Source: Pandoraea anhela (GTDB taxonomy: Bacteria; Pseudomonadota; Gammaproteobacteria; Burkholderiales; Burkholderiaceae). From it: a stretch of DNA of 64,000 nt. A model generated the notes under the pieces. The model saw only the letters and a program-made list of their open reading frames with translations, searched no databases and had not been told where the DNA came from. Location: contig NZ_CABPSB010000003.1 of NCBI RefSeq assembly GCF_902459655.1, forward strand, positions 395,960 to 459,959, written 5' to 3'. Made by a program: the position numbers and the translations under genes. Numbering within the stretch: position 1 is the first letter of the stretch; each line of letters begins with the position of its first letter. Positions 43,621-52,728 of the stretch are shown here, one piece after another.

Positions 43621-43649
43621 TTGACGCATCTGAAGGGTTTCCTTACCAT
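43621..43649 (+). promoter_or_regulatory. Predicted sigma-70 promoter of mltD
   Basis: TTGACG (43621-43626), 17-bp spacer, TACCAT (43644-43649), 45 bp before the mltD ATG. The 290 bp upstream (43335-43620) show no gene. Confidence 0.45.
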
Positions 43650-43693
43650 CCTTGCCAATTTCATGAAGATGTAACCCAAATCGAGCCCGATCA

Positions 43694-45379
43694 ATGCGAC
43701 TTATCGTTAGCTTGCTCCTGACGCTGCTATTGGCAGCGTGTGCCAGCACAGCGCCGACCACAGGTGCATCGAATGCCTCGCCCGATGCACAGAGCAAGTC
43801 GCCTGTCGCTTCGACCGCAAAAGGCAAGCAGCGCGTCTCCAGCGACCAGCCCATCGACCTCGACAACGATTCGATCAACGATCTGGCTTACGGCAGCGAC
43901 GACGCCGACCTCTGGTCACGCATCCGCCACGGTTTCTCCATTCCCGACCTCGATACCGATCTCGCGCAGGACCGCACGCAGTGGTATGCGCAGCGCCCCG
44001 AGTATGTCGAGCGCATGATTCAGCGTTCCGAGAAGTATCTTTTCCATATCGTCGAGGAACTCGAGCGCCGTCATATGCCGACGGAGCTTGCGTTGCTGCC
44101 GTTCGTGGAAAGCGCGTACAACCCGCAGGCGCTCTCGACGGCCAAGGCCGCCGGCATGTGGCAGTTCATTCCGAGCACCGGTAAGACATACAACCTCAAG
44201 CAGAACATGTTTCAGGACGAGCGCCGCGACGTGCTCGCCTCCACCACCGCAGCGCTCGATTACCTCTCGAAGCTCTATGCGATGTTCGGTGACTGGCATC
44301 TCGCGCTGGCCGCTTACAACTGGGGCGAAGGCAACGTGCAGCGTGCCATCGACCGCAATCAGGCACAGGGTCTGCCGACCGATTACCTGAGCCTGCGCAT
44401 GCCCACGGAGACCCGGTACTACGTGCCGAAGCTCCAGGCGATCAAGAACATCATCGCGCATCCGGAGATCTACAGCGTGAAGCTGCCGGAGATTCCGAAT
44501 CACCCGTATTTCGTGAGCGTGACCACGAAGCGCGATATCGACGTGGCGCTGGCCGCCAAGCTGGCCGATCTGCCGCTCGACGAATTCCGCGCGCTCAACC
44601 CGTCGTTCCGCAAGCCCGTGATTCTGGGTGCTGCGCAGACGCAGATCCTGCTGCCGTTCGACAGTGCCGAAGTGTTCCAGCGCCGTCTGAAGAGCTACGA
44701 CAAGCCGCTGTCGAGCTGGACGACTTACACGTCGTCCTCGCGTGAGCGTCCGGAAGACGTGGCGCGCAAGCTCGGTGTGGACGCCGCCGTCATCCGCTCG
44801 GTCAACAACATCGCGCCGCGTATGCGTCTGAAGGCGGGGTCGACGCTGCTCGTGCCGCGCTCGGACGATATCGATCAGGACATCAGCGCCTCGGTCGCGA
44901 CCAACGCCGTGCTGGCGCTGGAGCCGGACCTGCCCGATACGCGCAAGGTGATGGTGCGGGCACGCAATCGCGACACGCTTGCGAGTGTGGCCGCCCGTAG
45001 CGGTGTGAGCGTTGCGCAGATCAAGAGCTGGAATCGTCTGCGTCGCGACTCGCTGACGTCTGGCCAACTGCTGGTGCTGCACGTGCCGGTCAAGGACGCC
45101 GCTCGCGTGCAGGCTGCCTCGGCGCCGGAACCGGCCGCCGCCAAGAGTGACGGCGAAGCGCCGCGCACGCGGCTGGTGCGTGGCAAGAACGGCAAGATGA
45201 TTCGTGTGGTTGACCAACGCCCGGCCGCCAGCCCGGCCAAGACGACCAGGACGGCGGCGAGCAAGTCGGCCCCGGCTGCCAAGGTGGCGTCGAAGGCACC
45301 GGCCAAGGCGCCCGCGAAGACGGTCGCCAAGGCGGCGGCCAAGCCCGCCACGAAGGTCACCAAGACGGCTCAGCGATAA
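43694..45379 (+). CDS. mltD: Membrane-bound lytic murein transglycosylase D
   Basis: 561 residues. Lipoprotein signal MRLIVSLLLTLLLAAC with lipobox Cys16, so anchored in the envelope. The SLT catalytic domain (about 130-270) has LLPFVESAYNPQALS with the catalytic Glu, AAGMWQFIPSTG and ALAAYNWGEGNV. Two LysM domains follow (about 350-400 and 415-470). It cleaves peptidoglycan glycan strands with formation of 1,6-anhydro ends. The last ~60 residues are a Lys/Ala/Pro-rich tail encoded by repetitive codons. Downstream gene order to gloB is the normal one. Confidence 0.95.
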   Translation: MRLIVSLLLTLLLAACASTAPTTGASNASPDAQSKSPVASTAKGKQRVSSDQPIDLDNDSINDLAYGSDDADLWSRIRHGFSIPDLDTDLAQDRTQWYAQRPEYVERMIQRSEKYLFHIVEELERRHMPTELALLPFVESAYNPQALSTAKAAGMWQFIPSTGKTYNLKQNMFQDERRDVLASTTAALDYLSKLYAMFGDWHLALAAYNWGEGNVQRAIDRNQAQGLPTDYLSLRMPTETRYYVPKLQAIKNIIAHPEIYSVKLPEIPNHPYFVSVTTKRDIDVALAAKLADLPLDEFRALNPSFRKPVILGAAQTQILLPFDSAEVFQRRLKSYDKPLSSWTTYTSSSRERPEDVARKLGVDAAVIRSVNNIAPRMRLKAGSTLLVPRSDDIDQDISASVATNAVLALEPDLPDTRKVMVRARNRDTLASVAARSGVSVAQIKSWNRLRRDSLTSGQLLVLHVPVKDAARVQAASAPEPAAAKSDGEAPRTRLVRGKNGKMIRVVDQRPAASPAKTTRTAASKSAPAAKVASKAPAKAPAKTVAKAAAKPATKVTKTAQR

Positions 45380-45432
45380 GCGTCGGCAGGGACCGTAGAC
45401 CGGCCCCGATCGGATACCGCAAAAGCCACAAA

Positions 45433-45473
45433 AACTGCTGGAACCGGTGAAACCGCCGAAACTGCTGAAACTG
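45433..45473. repeat. 9-bp tandem repeat between mltD and its terminator
   Basis: AACTGCTGG, AACCGGTGA, AACCGCCGA, AACTGCTGA and a partial AACTG follow each other. Same unit length as several other core repeats in the window. Confidence 0.8.
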
Positions 45474-45475
45474 TA

Positions 45476-45512
45476 AAGCGCCCGTGAGGTTGATCCTCAT
45501 GGGCGCTTTTTT
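45476..45512 (+). terminator. mltD terminator
   Basis: AAGCGCCC-G-TGAGG, loop TTGAT, CCTCA-T-GGGCGCTT and six T. It isolates mltD from the lasso-peptide operon. Confidence 0.92.
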
Positions 45513-45673
45513 CTTGGCGAGGCAGGCGCGCCCGATCGCTGCCTGGCGACCCGCACGTCCCTGCACGCGGTTCACGTGCTGCTTCGGAAAATTCCCATAA
45601 ATGCATCGACGCGCGTTTCCTATGATGAAGACGCGGACGATTCCGTTCGTATTCACTCAAGAAGGAGTCCTAA

Positions 45674-45856
45674 ATGAAGAAGGAAATGGGAGCCGTGAAA
45701 GAAGTGACCGAACTCGACGTACTCGCCTCGGTGGATGCCACGCATGCCACGCGCGGTGTGCTCGGCAATGACGCCGAAGGCATCACCGTGCTGCCGCTGT
45801 GCTTCAAGCCGGTTTGCATCCCGACGCTGCCGCCGCTGACCGGAGGTCATGCCTGA
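45674..45856 (+). CDS. Lasso-peptide precursor (A gene)
   Basis: 60 residues behind AAGAAGGAG-N6-ATG. The leader (1-27) ends THATR: Thr at -2 is the processing signal of lasso precursors. The predicted core is residues 28-60 (33 aa), beginning GVLGNDAE, so Gly1 can form a macrolactam with Glu8 (8-residue ring; Asp6 less likely). Cys16 and Cys21 of the core flank a five-residue turn and can form a disulfide. The core ends PPLTGGHA, giving a very long tail. As I recall, pandonodin (Pandoraea norimbergensis) is a 33-residue, disulfide-bonded lasso peptide with an 18-residue tail; this locus probably encodes it or a close relative. Confidence 0.88.
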   Translation: MKKEMGAVKEVTELDVLASVDATHATRGVLGNDAEGITVLPLCFKPVCIPTLPPLTGGHA

Positions 45857-46610
45857 CGTGGCAGATTCGATGCGAATCGGAACCGGCGCGTGTGCGGACG
45901 CGCCGGTTTTCCGTCATCTGGCGTCCGATGTTCACGTTGTCGGTATCGACGCCCATGTCGTCGTGCTCAAGCTTGCTCACGATCGTTACTTCAATTTGTC
46001 CTATGCGCATTCGCAAGCGCTGCGCCGGCTGATCGGATGGCGCCATGAGCCGCAAGTCGTCTCCGGGACGTTGCCGGCGATGCAGGACGTATTCGACGCG
46101 CAAGGCCTGCTCGCGCCAGGTCCGCGCGATACGCCGGACCCCCGGTATGCGACGCACGACATGACACCGCGCCTCGGCTTCGATGCGTGGCTGATCATGC
46201 CCGGCGATCTGGGCATCGATGTGCGCAAACGCGACGTAGCGCGCGCGGGCTATTGGCTCTGGCAAGCCCAGCGCATCACCCGTAAAGCGCGCATGGCCGG
46301 CGTCATCGACCGGGTGAATCACGCGCAGCAGACACGCCACACGCATTACGGGTTGCCGGGCGACTATGCACCGTACGTTGCGGCCATGCACCGCGCCGCC
46401 TTGCTCTATCCGCAATGCACGCCGTGCCTGCCGTGGTATGCGGCATTGGCGATGTGGTGTGCCCATGATGGCCTGCGGGTTCAACTGGTCGTGGGCGTGC
46501 AGCGGCAACCGTTCTATGCCCACGCGTGGGCCGAAGCCCAGGGGCGGGTGATCGGTGACGATCCGCGCCGTCGGGAGCAGTTGGCCGTCATTTACGAGAC
46601 GCCCGCCTGA
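45849..46610 (+). CDS. Lasso-peptide leader peptidase with fused recognition domain (B gene)
   Basis: 253 residues. The N-terminal ~90 ([37 protein letters not shown]) match the PqqD-like RiPP recognition element; the C-terminal part is a transglutaminase-fold protease with C193 ([13 protein letters not shown]), H225 (FYAHAWAE) and D237 (VIGDDP) as the Cys-His-Asp triad. It binds the leader and cuts after Thr-Arg. It overlaps the precursor by 8 bp. GGAGGT (45842-45847) is only one base before ATG 45849, but ten before in-frame GTG 45858, which may be the true start. Confidence 0.9.
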   Translation: MPDVADSMRIGTGACADAPVFRHLASDVHVVGIDAHVVVLKLAHDRYFNLSYAHSQALRRLIGWRHEPQVVSGTLPAMQDVFDAQGLLAPGPRDTPDPRYATHDMTPRLGFDAWLIMPGDLGIDVRKRDVARAGYWLWQAQRITRKARMAGVIDRVNHAQQTRHTHYGLPGDYAPYVAAMHRAALLYPQCTPCLPWYAALAMWCAHDGLRVQLVVGVQRQPFYAHAWAEAQGRVIGDDPRRREQLAVIYETPA

Positions 46611-46713
46611 GCGCACGCCTGCGCCGTCCACCGTTCATCGTGAAGCGGAGGCGGGCGGTCGCAAATGCGTGTCGCATTTCTCAACCCAGGCCCCCACTCA
46701 CACGGAGCCCGTC

Positions 46714-48504
46714 ATGAAACTTGCCCGCCTGAGACCAGGACCGGCCGAGCGTCATGTGCCGCTGCCCGGCGCTGTCGTATTGCGCGGGCTGGACGGCCAG
46801 CCCGCCGCCAGGATTCGTCCGGAAGGCCACGGCGATCGTCGTCATGTCAGCGACCAGAGCGAACTGCTTGCGTGGTACGTGAGCGGTCGCGTGTTTCGCA
46901 AGGACGATGGTCGCGAAGTGTCTCTGGGACTGGAACTCGCGCGTCTGGCGCTAGAGTCGCCCGAGCGTTTCGTCGAGCGCTATTGGGGACATTACCGGAT
47001 CATCGTGCACGACCGCTGGAGCGGTGCGACGCTCGTGCTGTGCGATCCCTGCGGTCACTGTCCGACTTACTACCGCTTTTGTCGCGACGGCGCCGTTCAT
47101 GTCGCCGCCGATCCGGCGGCACTCACCGGCGACGATCCGTCGTTCGACAGCGAGGCGCTCAAGTCCTTTCTCGTGTACGGCGATGTCGGTGGCGTGCAGT
47201 GCGCGCTGTACGACGTGGAGCGTCTGCCGCTCGGCCATGCGTTGTGGATTCCGGAGCGCGGCGCGCCGAAGACGCGCATCGTCTGGTGGCCCTCGTGGCG
47301 ACCGGAGGGCGGCGAGCGCGACGTGCAGGAGATGACGTCCGGTACGGGTTTGCTCGGCTTGTTGCGACGTTCCACGGAACGCTGTCTTGGCGATCGCCGC
47401 GCGGTGCTGGAATTGTCGGGCGGTGTCGAATCGACATCGCTGGCGCTCGCGCTCGCCCAATCGGGGGTGGCCGGGCATTGCACTGCCGTGAACCACCGCG
47501 ATCCGGCGTCGCCGTCGAGCGACGAGTCGCACCACGCCCGGCAGGTCGCACGGCATGTGCGCATGGCGTTCGAGCGTTTCGACATCGAATGCCCGGCGTT
47601 CTGTGCGCCAGCCGCGATCCCGCGTTTGCCGCGTCCCGCGATGCATCTGTGCATGCTCGCCCAACTCGCTGCCGTGCGCGAGCGCCTGTCGCCGTATCGC
47701 GACCATCGCGTGGTCAACGGTCACGGCGGCGACGCCATCTTCCTCGCGCCCCCGCCCGATGGCGCATTTCTCGACGCCTTCGCCGATGGCCAGTGGCGGC
47801 GAGCCTTCGGCGCGTGGCGCGATCTCGCGATGATGCAGCGCCTGCCGCTGCTGTGGGTCGCCCGGGGCGCGTTCGCACAACTGTGTCAGCGCCGGGCGAA
47901 TCCGTTGGCCGCGCCGCGTGATGGGCTCCTCACGGCGGCGGCGTATGCGGGCGGTGTGTCCGACGGCGGGCTATGGCTGCGCACCGAACCGCTCGCGCAG
48001 GCGTGGTTGAAGCACTGGCCGCTTCGGATGCGTCCCGGCAAGCGGGCGCAGGTACTCGGCACGCTCGGCAATCTTCGCGACATCGAGGTGCATCCCGCGC
48101 TCTCCGACGGCGGCACGGTGTTCCCGTTCCTCACGCAGCCCATTGTGGAGGCGGGCTTCGCCATGCCGACGTACCGACTCTTCAACGCGATGCACAACCG
48201 CCTGCCGCTGCGCCGCGCGGCCTATCTCGCCAGCGGTCTGCCGAATCTCTGGCGGCGCGACAAGGGGATGATGACCGGCATTCTGGGGGCGGGCGTGGCG
48301 GCCAATTTGTCGCACGTGGAAGCGGTGTGTCTGGAAGGGTATTGTGCGGCGTCGGGCTGGATCGACCGGGACGCGTGCCGCCGCGCCATCGGCCGGATGG
48401 CGCACCACCATCTCGAATCGATGACGACGATTCGCCGTCTGTACGCTGTCGAGATGTTCGTGCGCGGTTGGCGACACGGCGCGAGCGCGGAGGTGGCCGC
48501 ATGA
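46714..48504 (+). CDS. Lasso-peptide cyclase, asparagine-synthetase homologue (C gene)
   Basis: 596 residues. It has the class-B asparagine synthetase layout without the catalytic N-terminal Cys of a glutaminase; the ATP pyrophosphatase motif is S235-G-G-V-E-S240 (SGGxxS), and VVNGHGGDAIFL is the second nucleotide-site motif. In lasso biosynthesis it adenylates the ring acid (Glu8) and joins it to Gly1 while the tail is folded. ATG 46714 follows CGGAG by seven bases, ~100 bp after the B gene. The stop overlaps the next start (ATGA). Longer than McjC (513 aa). Confidence 0.9.
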   Translation: MKLARLRPGPAERHVPLPGAVVLRGLDGQPAARIRPEGHGDRRHVSDQSELLAWYVSGRVFRKDDGREVSLGLELARLALESPERFVERYWGHYRIIVHDRWSGATLVLCDPCGHCPTYYRFCRDGAVHVAADPAALTGDDPSFDSEALKSFLVYGDVGGVQCALYDVERLPLGHALWIPERGAPKTRIVWWPSWRPEGGERDVQEMTSGTGLLGLLRRSTERCLGDRRAVLELSGGVESTSLALALAQSGVAGHCTAVNHRDPASPSSDESHHARQVARHVRMAFERFDIECPAFCAPAAIPRLPRPAMHLCMLAQLAAVRERLSPYRDHRVVNGHGGDAIFLAPPPDGAFLDAFADGQWRRAFGAWRDLAMMQRLPLLWVARGAFAQLCQRRANPLAAPRDGLLTAAAYAGGVSDGGLWLRTEPLAQAWLKHWPLRMRPGKRAQVLGTLGNLRDIEVHPALSDGGTVFPFLTQPIVEAGFAMPTYRLFNAMHNRLPLRRAAYLASGLPNLWRRDKGMMTGILGAGVAANLSHVEAVCLEGYCAASGWIDRDACRRAIGRMAHHHLESMTTIRRLYAVEMFVRGWRHGASAEVAA

Positions 48505-50441
48505 CCCGACGCGCCGGCTGGCAGGCCCTGTGCTTCGTATTGCGTACGCTTTGGGCGCGGGAAACGGCGTCGTCGCGCCATCGGCGGTGGCTTGTGACAG
48601 CCACCTTTGCGGCGGTGCTCATGCTTTCGTTGCGGCTCGTCGCGCCGTGGGTGCTGGGCCTGGCGGTCGATGCGCTGGCGGGAGCGCGTCCGGGTACGCT
48701 CGCGATGCCGCTCGCCATGGGGTACGTCTTGCTGTGGTCCGGCGCGGCTATCGGGGAGCGCGGCAAGGACCTGCTCATCCAGCGGGTGATGGAAGACCTG
48801 CGACGTCGCACCGGCCTCGGATATCTCACGCGTCTGATCGAACTGCCGGCACATCGCGCACGAGAGGTCAACGCCGGACAGGTGCTCGATTGCCTGTTCC
48901 GCGTGGAGGTCGCGCTGCCCGTCATCGTCACGGGACTGGTGTTCGGACTATTGCCGCTGGCGGTCCAGGTCGTGGCGACGGGCGTTATCCTGATGCTCAA
49001 CTTCGGGGTGCTGTACGGCGTGATTCTCGGGGCGACGGTGCTTGCCTATGTGCTGACGCTGCGGCCGTCGCTGGCGCGAGTCACGCGTCGCGAGTCGCAG
49101 GCGAACGACGTGTCCCGGGCGACGACCGGCGCGCTTGCCGACACGCTGAGCCAATTGGAGTGCGTCAAGACGTTTGCGCAGGAACCGGCGGAAGTCGGGC
49201 GTCTGGCGCAGCGATTGCGTACACGCTATGAGGCGGCGCTGGCCACGGCGACTACGGCGCAACTGACGAGCGCCTTGCAGATGGCGATCATGGCGGCGGG
49301 CGTCTCGGCGATGACGTTACTCGCCGTGAGCGATGTTTCCCGCGGGGCCGAGCCGGTGGGCACGCTGGTGCAGGTCAACGCCTATCTGCTTCAGTTCGCG
49401 TTGCCCGCCGCGATGCTCGGCGCGTTGGTCTCGCAGGTCGCAAGAGCGCTGGTCAGTGTCGACGAGCATCTGCGCGATGCCGTCTCGGTGCGCTTCGCAG
49501 AAGACCCGCAAAGGGGCGCTACAGGGCGTTGCGCTGCGGCGTTGGTGGACGGCGACAGGCGCGACAGGAGCAATAGAGGCAACGAGGGCGACCTGGGCAA
49601 CCTGGGCAACCAGTACGCCGAGGATAACAAGCGCTGCGAACAGACGTCGGCCGCGCAGCGGCCGTTCGCAAGCGCTGCGCCTTGCATCGAACTCGACGGT
49701 GTGAGCGTGACGACGAGCGACGCCCGGGCGATCGTGTCCGACGTGCGCCTGCGCATCGGCGCGGGCGAATATGTGGCGCTCGTCGGCCCCTCCGGGGCAG
49801 GCAAGTCGACGTTGTTGCGGCTGATCGCCGGGATGGTATTGCCTTCTCGCGGGGCGGTATATGTCGACGCCCGCCCGCTGTGCCGCGACCAGGCCGATGC
49901 GATGCGGCGTGTCACCGGCTTCGTCACGCAGGACGGCCGGCTTTTCGATCGGCCGCTTTTCGACAACGTCGCCTATCGTGCCGGCCTCGGCGCGGAGGTG
50001 CCGCGTGAGGACGGCCCGGTGCAGGCCGAATTTCTGCGAGTGACGGCGCTGGCCGAAGTGCCGCACACGGCATCGGTGGCGGGTTTGTCGGGCGGCGAGC
50101 GCCAGCGCGTCAACATCGCGCGTGCGCTGTGGGGCCGCCCGCCGTTGCTGTTGCTCGACGAGCCGACGGCGGCGCTCGACGCACTCACCGAGGCGCGCAT
50201 CCTCGATCGCCTCGCCGGCGAGCGCGCAGGCGCGACGTGTGTCGTGGTGGCACATCGGCTCGCAGCCATCCGGCATGCGGATCGCATCGTGGTCATGGAT
50301 GCCGGGCGCATCGTGGAGACCGGCGATCATGTGACGCTGTTGCGCCACGGCGGGCTCTACGCACGCATGTGGCATGCGCAGCAAGCCGAGCAGGTCGATT
50401 CGTCGTCCGAGTCCCGCTCGCCCATTGCGGACCTCGTCTGA
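48501..50441 (+). CDS. Lasso-peptide ABC exporter (D gene)
   Basis: 646 residues, a half-transporter with an N-terminal six-helix membrane domain (about 30-330) and a C-terminal ATPase. The ATPase has Walker A GPSGAGKST, signature LSGGERQR, Walker B LLLLDEPTAALD and H-loop VVVAHRL. In this class (McjD) it exports the mature peptide and gives self-immunity. The linker between the domains (about 340-390) is low-complexity with NRGNEGDLGNLGNQ encoded by a short tandem repeat (49565-49612), probably tolerated as a flexible spacer. Coupled to the cyclase by ATGA. End of the operon. Confidence 0.88.
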   Translation: MTRRAGWQALCFVLRTLWARETASSRHRRWLVTATFAAVLMLSLRLVAPWVLGLAVDALAGARPGTLAMPLAMGYVLLWSGAAIGERGKDLLIQRVMEDLRRRTGLGYLTRLIELPAHRAREVNAGQVLDCLFRVEVALPVIVTGLVFGLLPLAVQVVATGVILMLNFGVLYGVILGATVLAYVLTLRPSLARVTRRESQANDVSRATTGALADTLSQLECVKTFAQEPAEVGRLAQRLRTRYEAALATATTAQLTSALQMAIMAAGVSAMTLLAVSDVSRGAEPVGTLVQVNAYLLQFALPAAMLGALVSQVARALVSVDEHLRDAVSVRFAEDPQRGATGRCAAALVDGDRRDRSNRGNEGDLGNLGNQYAEDNKRCEQTSAAQRPFASAAPCIELDGVSVTTSDARAIVSDVRLRIGAGEYVALVGPSGAGKSTLLRLIAGMVLPSRGAVYVDARPLCRDQADAMRRVTGFVTQDGRLFDRPLFDNVAYRAGLGAEVPREDGPVQAEFLRVTALAEVPHTASVAGLSGGERQRVNIARALWGRPPLLLLDEPTAALDALTEARILDRLAGERAGATCVVVAHRLAAIRHADRIVVMDAGRIVETGDHVTLLRHGGLYARMWHAQQAEQVDSSSESRSPIADLV

Positions 50442-50599
50442 ACGCTTCAGCATGTCCGTGCAATTCCCTTGATCTGGCGCAAATCTCCTTGCAATCTCAG
50501 CGTAATCCCCTAGCGTTTGGGGGATTGCGCGGGGCGTCCGGTAAGCCTTCCGTAAGCGTCAACGCGCACACTGAATGCAAATAAATGGAAGGAGACAAC

Positions 50600-52537
50600 A
50601 TGACTTCGTATGCGTCGTTTCACGCTCGTTCGATTGCTCCGGATACGCGTGCGGCCTTCTGGGAGGAACAGGCCAGGCTGATCGACTGGGAGACGCCCTT
50701 CGATCAGGTGCTCGAATACGACAATCCGCCGTTTGCGCGCTGGTTCGTCGGTGGACGGACCAACATCTGCCATAACGCCGTCGACCGTCATCTGCCGTCT
50801 CGAGGTACGCAAAACGCGCTGGTGTGGGTCTCGACGGAAACCGGGCAGGAGCGTGTCTATACCTACGACGCGCTCGCTGCCGAAGTCAACCGCATGGCGG
50901 CGTCTCTCCAATCGCTGGGCGTGGGGCGCGGCGAGCGGGTACTGATCTATATGCCGATGGTGCCGGAGGCGCTGTTCGCGATGCTCGCGTGCACGCGACT
51001 CGGGGCGATTCACTCGGTGGTGTTCGGCGGCTTCGCGTCGGTGAATCTCGCCGCGCGCATCGACGACGCGCGGCCGAAGGTCATCGTGTCCGCCGACGCC
51101 GGTTCGCGCAACGGCAAGGTCGTGCCGTACAAACCTTTACTCGACGAGGGCATTACGCTCGCGCAGCACAAGCCGTCGAGCGTGTTGCTGATCGATCGCG
51201 GGCTCGCGCCCATGGCGCGCGTAGCCGGTCGGGACGTCGACTATGCACCGCTGCGCGAGCAGCATCTCGACGCGTTCGTTCCCTGCGAGTGGATGGCATC
51301 GAGCGATCCGTCTTACGTGCTTTATACGTCGGGAACCACGGGCAAACCGAAGGGCGTGCAGCGCGATACGGGCGGCTACGCCGTCGCGCTCGCGTCGTCG
51401 ATGCAGCACATCTTCTGTGCGAAGCCGGGCGATACGATGTTCTGCGCGTCCGACATCGGCTGGGTGGTTGGGCACAGCTACATCGTCTACGCGCCGTTGC
51501 TCGCCGGCATCGCGACGGTGATGTACGAAGGCACGCCGATTCGGCCCGATGGCGGGATCTGGTGGCGCATCGTCGAGAAGTACAAGGTGACGCAATTGTT
51601 TACCGCGCCCACGGCGATTCGCGTGCTCAAGAAGCAGGACCCCGCCTATCTGACGCAATACGATCTGTCGTCGCTGCGGCTCATCTTCCTTGCCGGCGAA
51701 CCGCTGGACGAACCGACGGCGCGATGGCTGACCGAGGGCGTGGGCAAGCCGGTCGTCGACAACTACTGGCAGACGGAGACGGGCTGGCCGATTCTGGGCA
51801 TGACGCGCGGTGTGGAAGTCCTGCCGAGCAAGCTCGGATCACCGGGTAAGCCGGTGTATGGCTACGACGTGAAGCTCGTGAACGAGGCGACCGGCGAGGA
51901 CTGCGGGCCGAACGAGAAGGGCGTGCTGGCCATCGAAGGCCCGATGCCGCCGGGGTGTCTGAGCACGCTGTGGGGCGACGACGAGCGCTTCGTCAAAACG
52001 TACTGGCAGACGGTGCCGGGACGCATGCTGTATTCGAGCTTCGACTGGGGCGTGCGCGATGAGGACGGCTATTACTTCATTCTCGGTCGCACCGACGATG
52101 TCATCAACGTGGCCGGACACCGACTCGGCTCGCGAGAGATCGAGGAGAGTATCGCAAGCCATCCGGCGGTGGCCGAAGTCGCGGTGATCGGCGCGCAGGA
52201 CGCGCTGAAGGGACAGGTGGCGATGGCGTTTGCCGTGCTGCGCCGACCGGAGCAGGCGGAGACCGACGAGGCGCGCCTGGCGCTCGAAGGCGATGTCATG
52301 AAGACGGTGGACAAGCAACTCGGGGCGGTGGCGCGTCCTGCGCGCGTGTTCTTCGTCTCGATGCTGCCCAAGACGCGCTCCGGAAAATTGCTCCGTCGTG
52401 CGATTCAGGCAATTTGCGAAGGTCGCGAGACGGGGGATCTGATCACGCTCGAAGACCCGGCAGCCCTCGAACAGGTGCGCGACGCGGTTAGGGGGATCAA
52501 GGGAATCAAGGGGATCGAGGGAATCAAGAGAACGTAG
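50600..52537 (+). CDS. prpE: Propionyl-CoA synthetase
   Basis: 645 residues of the ANL superfamily. NPPFARWFVGGRTNICHNAVDRHL near residues 45-65 is typical of PrpE; YTSGTTGKPKGVQRDTGG is the ATP-binding P-motif, NYWQTETGWPI the adenylation motif, and KTRSGKLLRR contains the catalytic C-terminal Lys. It converts propionate, ATP and CoA to propionyl-CoA. AAGGAG before ATG 50600 fixes the start. The last ~14 residues, GIKGIKGIEGIKRT, are encoded by a 9-bp tandem repeat and extend the usual C-terminus. Promoter region 50442-50599 shows no special motif. Confidence 0.93.
   Translation: MTSYASFHARSIAPDTRAAFWEEQARLIDWETPFDQVLEYDNPPFARWFVGGRTNICHNAVDRHLPSRGTQNALVWVSTETGQERVYTYDALAAEVNRMAASLQSLGVGRGERVLIYMPMVPEALFAMLACTRLGAIHSVVFGGFASVNLAARIDDARPKVIVSADAGSRNGKVVPYKPLLDEGITLAQHKPSSVLLIDRGLAPMARVAGRDVDYAPLREQHLDAFVPCEWMASSDPSYVLYTSGTTGKPKGVQRDTGGYAVALASSMQHIFCAKPGDTMFCASDIGWVVGHSYIVYAPLLAGIATVMYEGTPIRPDGGIWWRIVEKYKVTQLFTAPTAIRVLKKQDPAYLTQYDLSSLRLIFLAGEPLDEPTARWLTEGVGKPVVDNYWQTETGWPILGMTRGVEVLPSKLGSPGKPVYGYDVKLVNEATGEDCGPNEKGVLAIEGPMPPGCLSTLWGDDERFVKTYWQTVPGRMLYSSFDWGVRDEDGYYFILGRTDDVINVAGHRLGSREIEESIASHPAVAEVAVIGAQDALKGQVAMAFAVLRRPEQAETDEARLALEGDVMKTVDKQLGAVARPARVFFVSMLPKTRSGKLLRRAIQAICEGRETGDLITLEDPAALEQVRDAVRGIKGIKGIEGIKRT
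52492..52527. repeat. 9-bp tandem repeat inside the prpE 3' end
   Basis: GGGGATCAA, GGGAATCAA, GGGGATCGA, GGGAATCAA: four units coding for Gly-Ile-Lys/Glu repeats right before the stop. Confidence 0.85.
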
Positions 52538-52728
52538 GTCGGGGGCAATGGCGCGTCACGACATGACGTGACATGACGCTGCGGCGCAGCCGATTTTTCG
52601 GACTGCGCCGCAGTGCATTGGGCAGGCGAATGGGGTTCGATATCGATAACCGGCGTTGCATTGCGACAGTCTGTCGTGCAACGCCGGTATGATTCGTTCG
52701 TGCTCATGCCCGTTCATCCCTCATCGAC

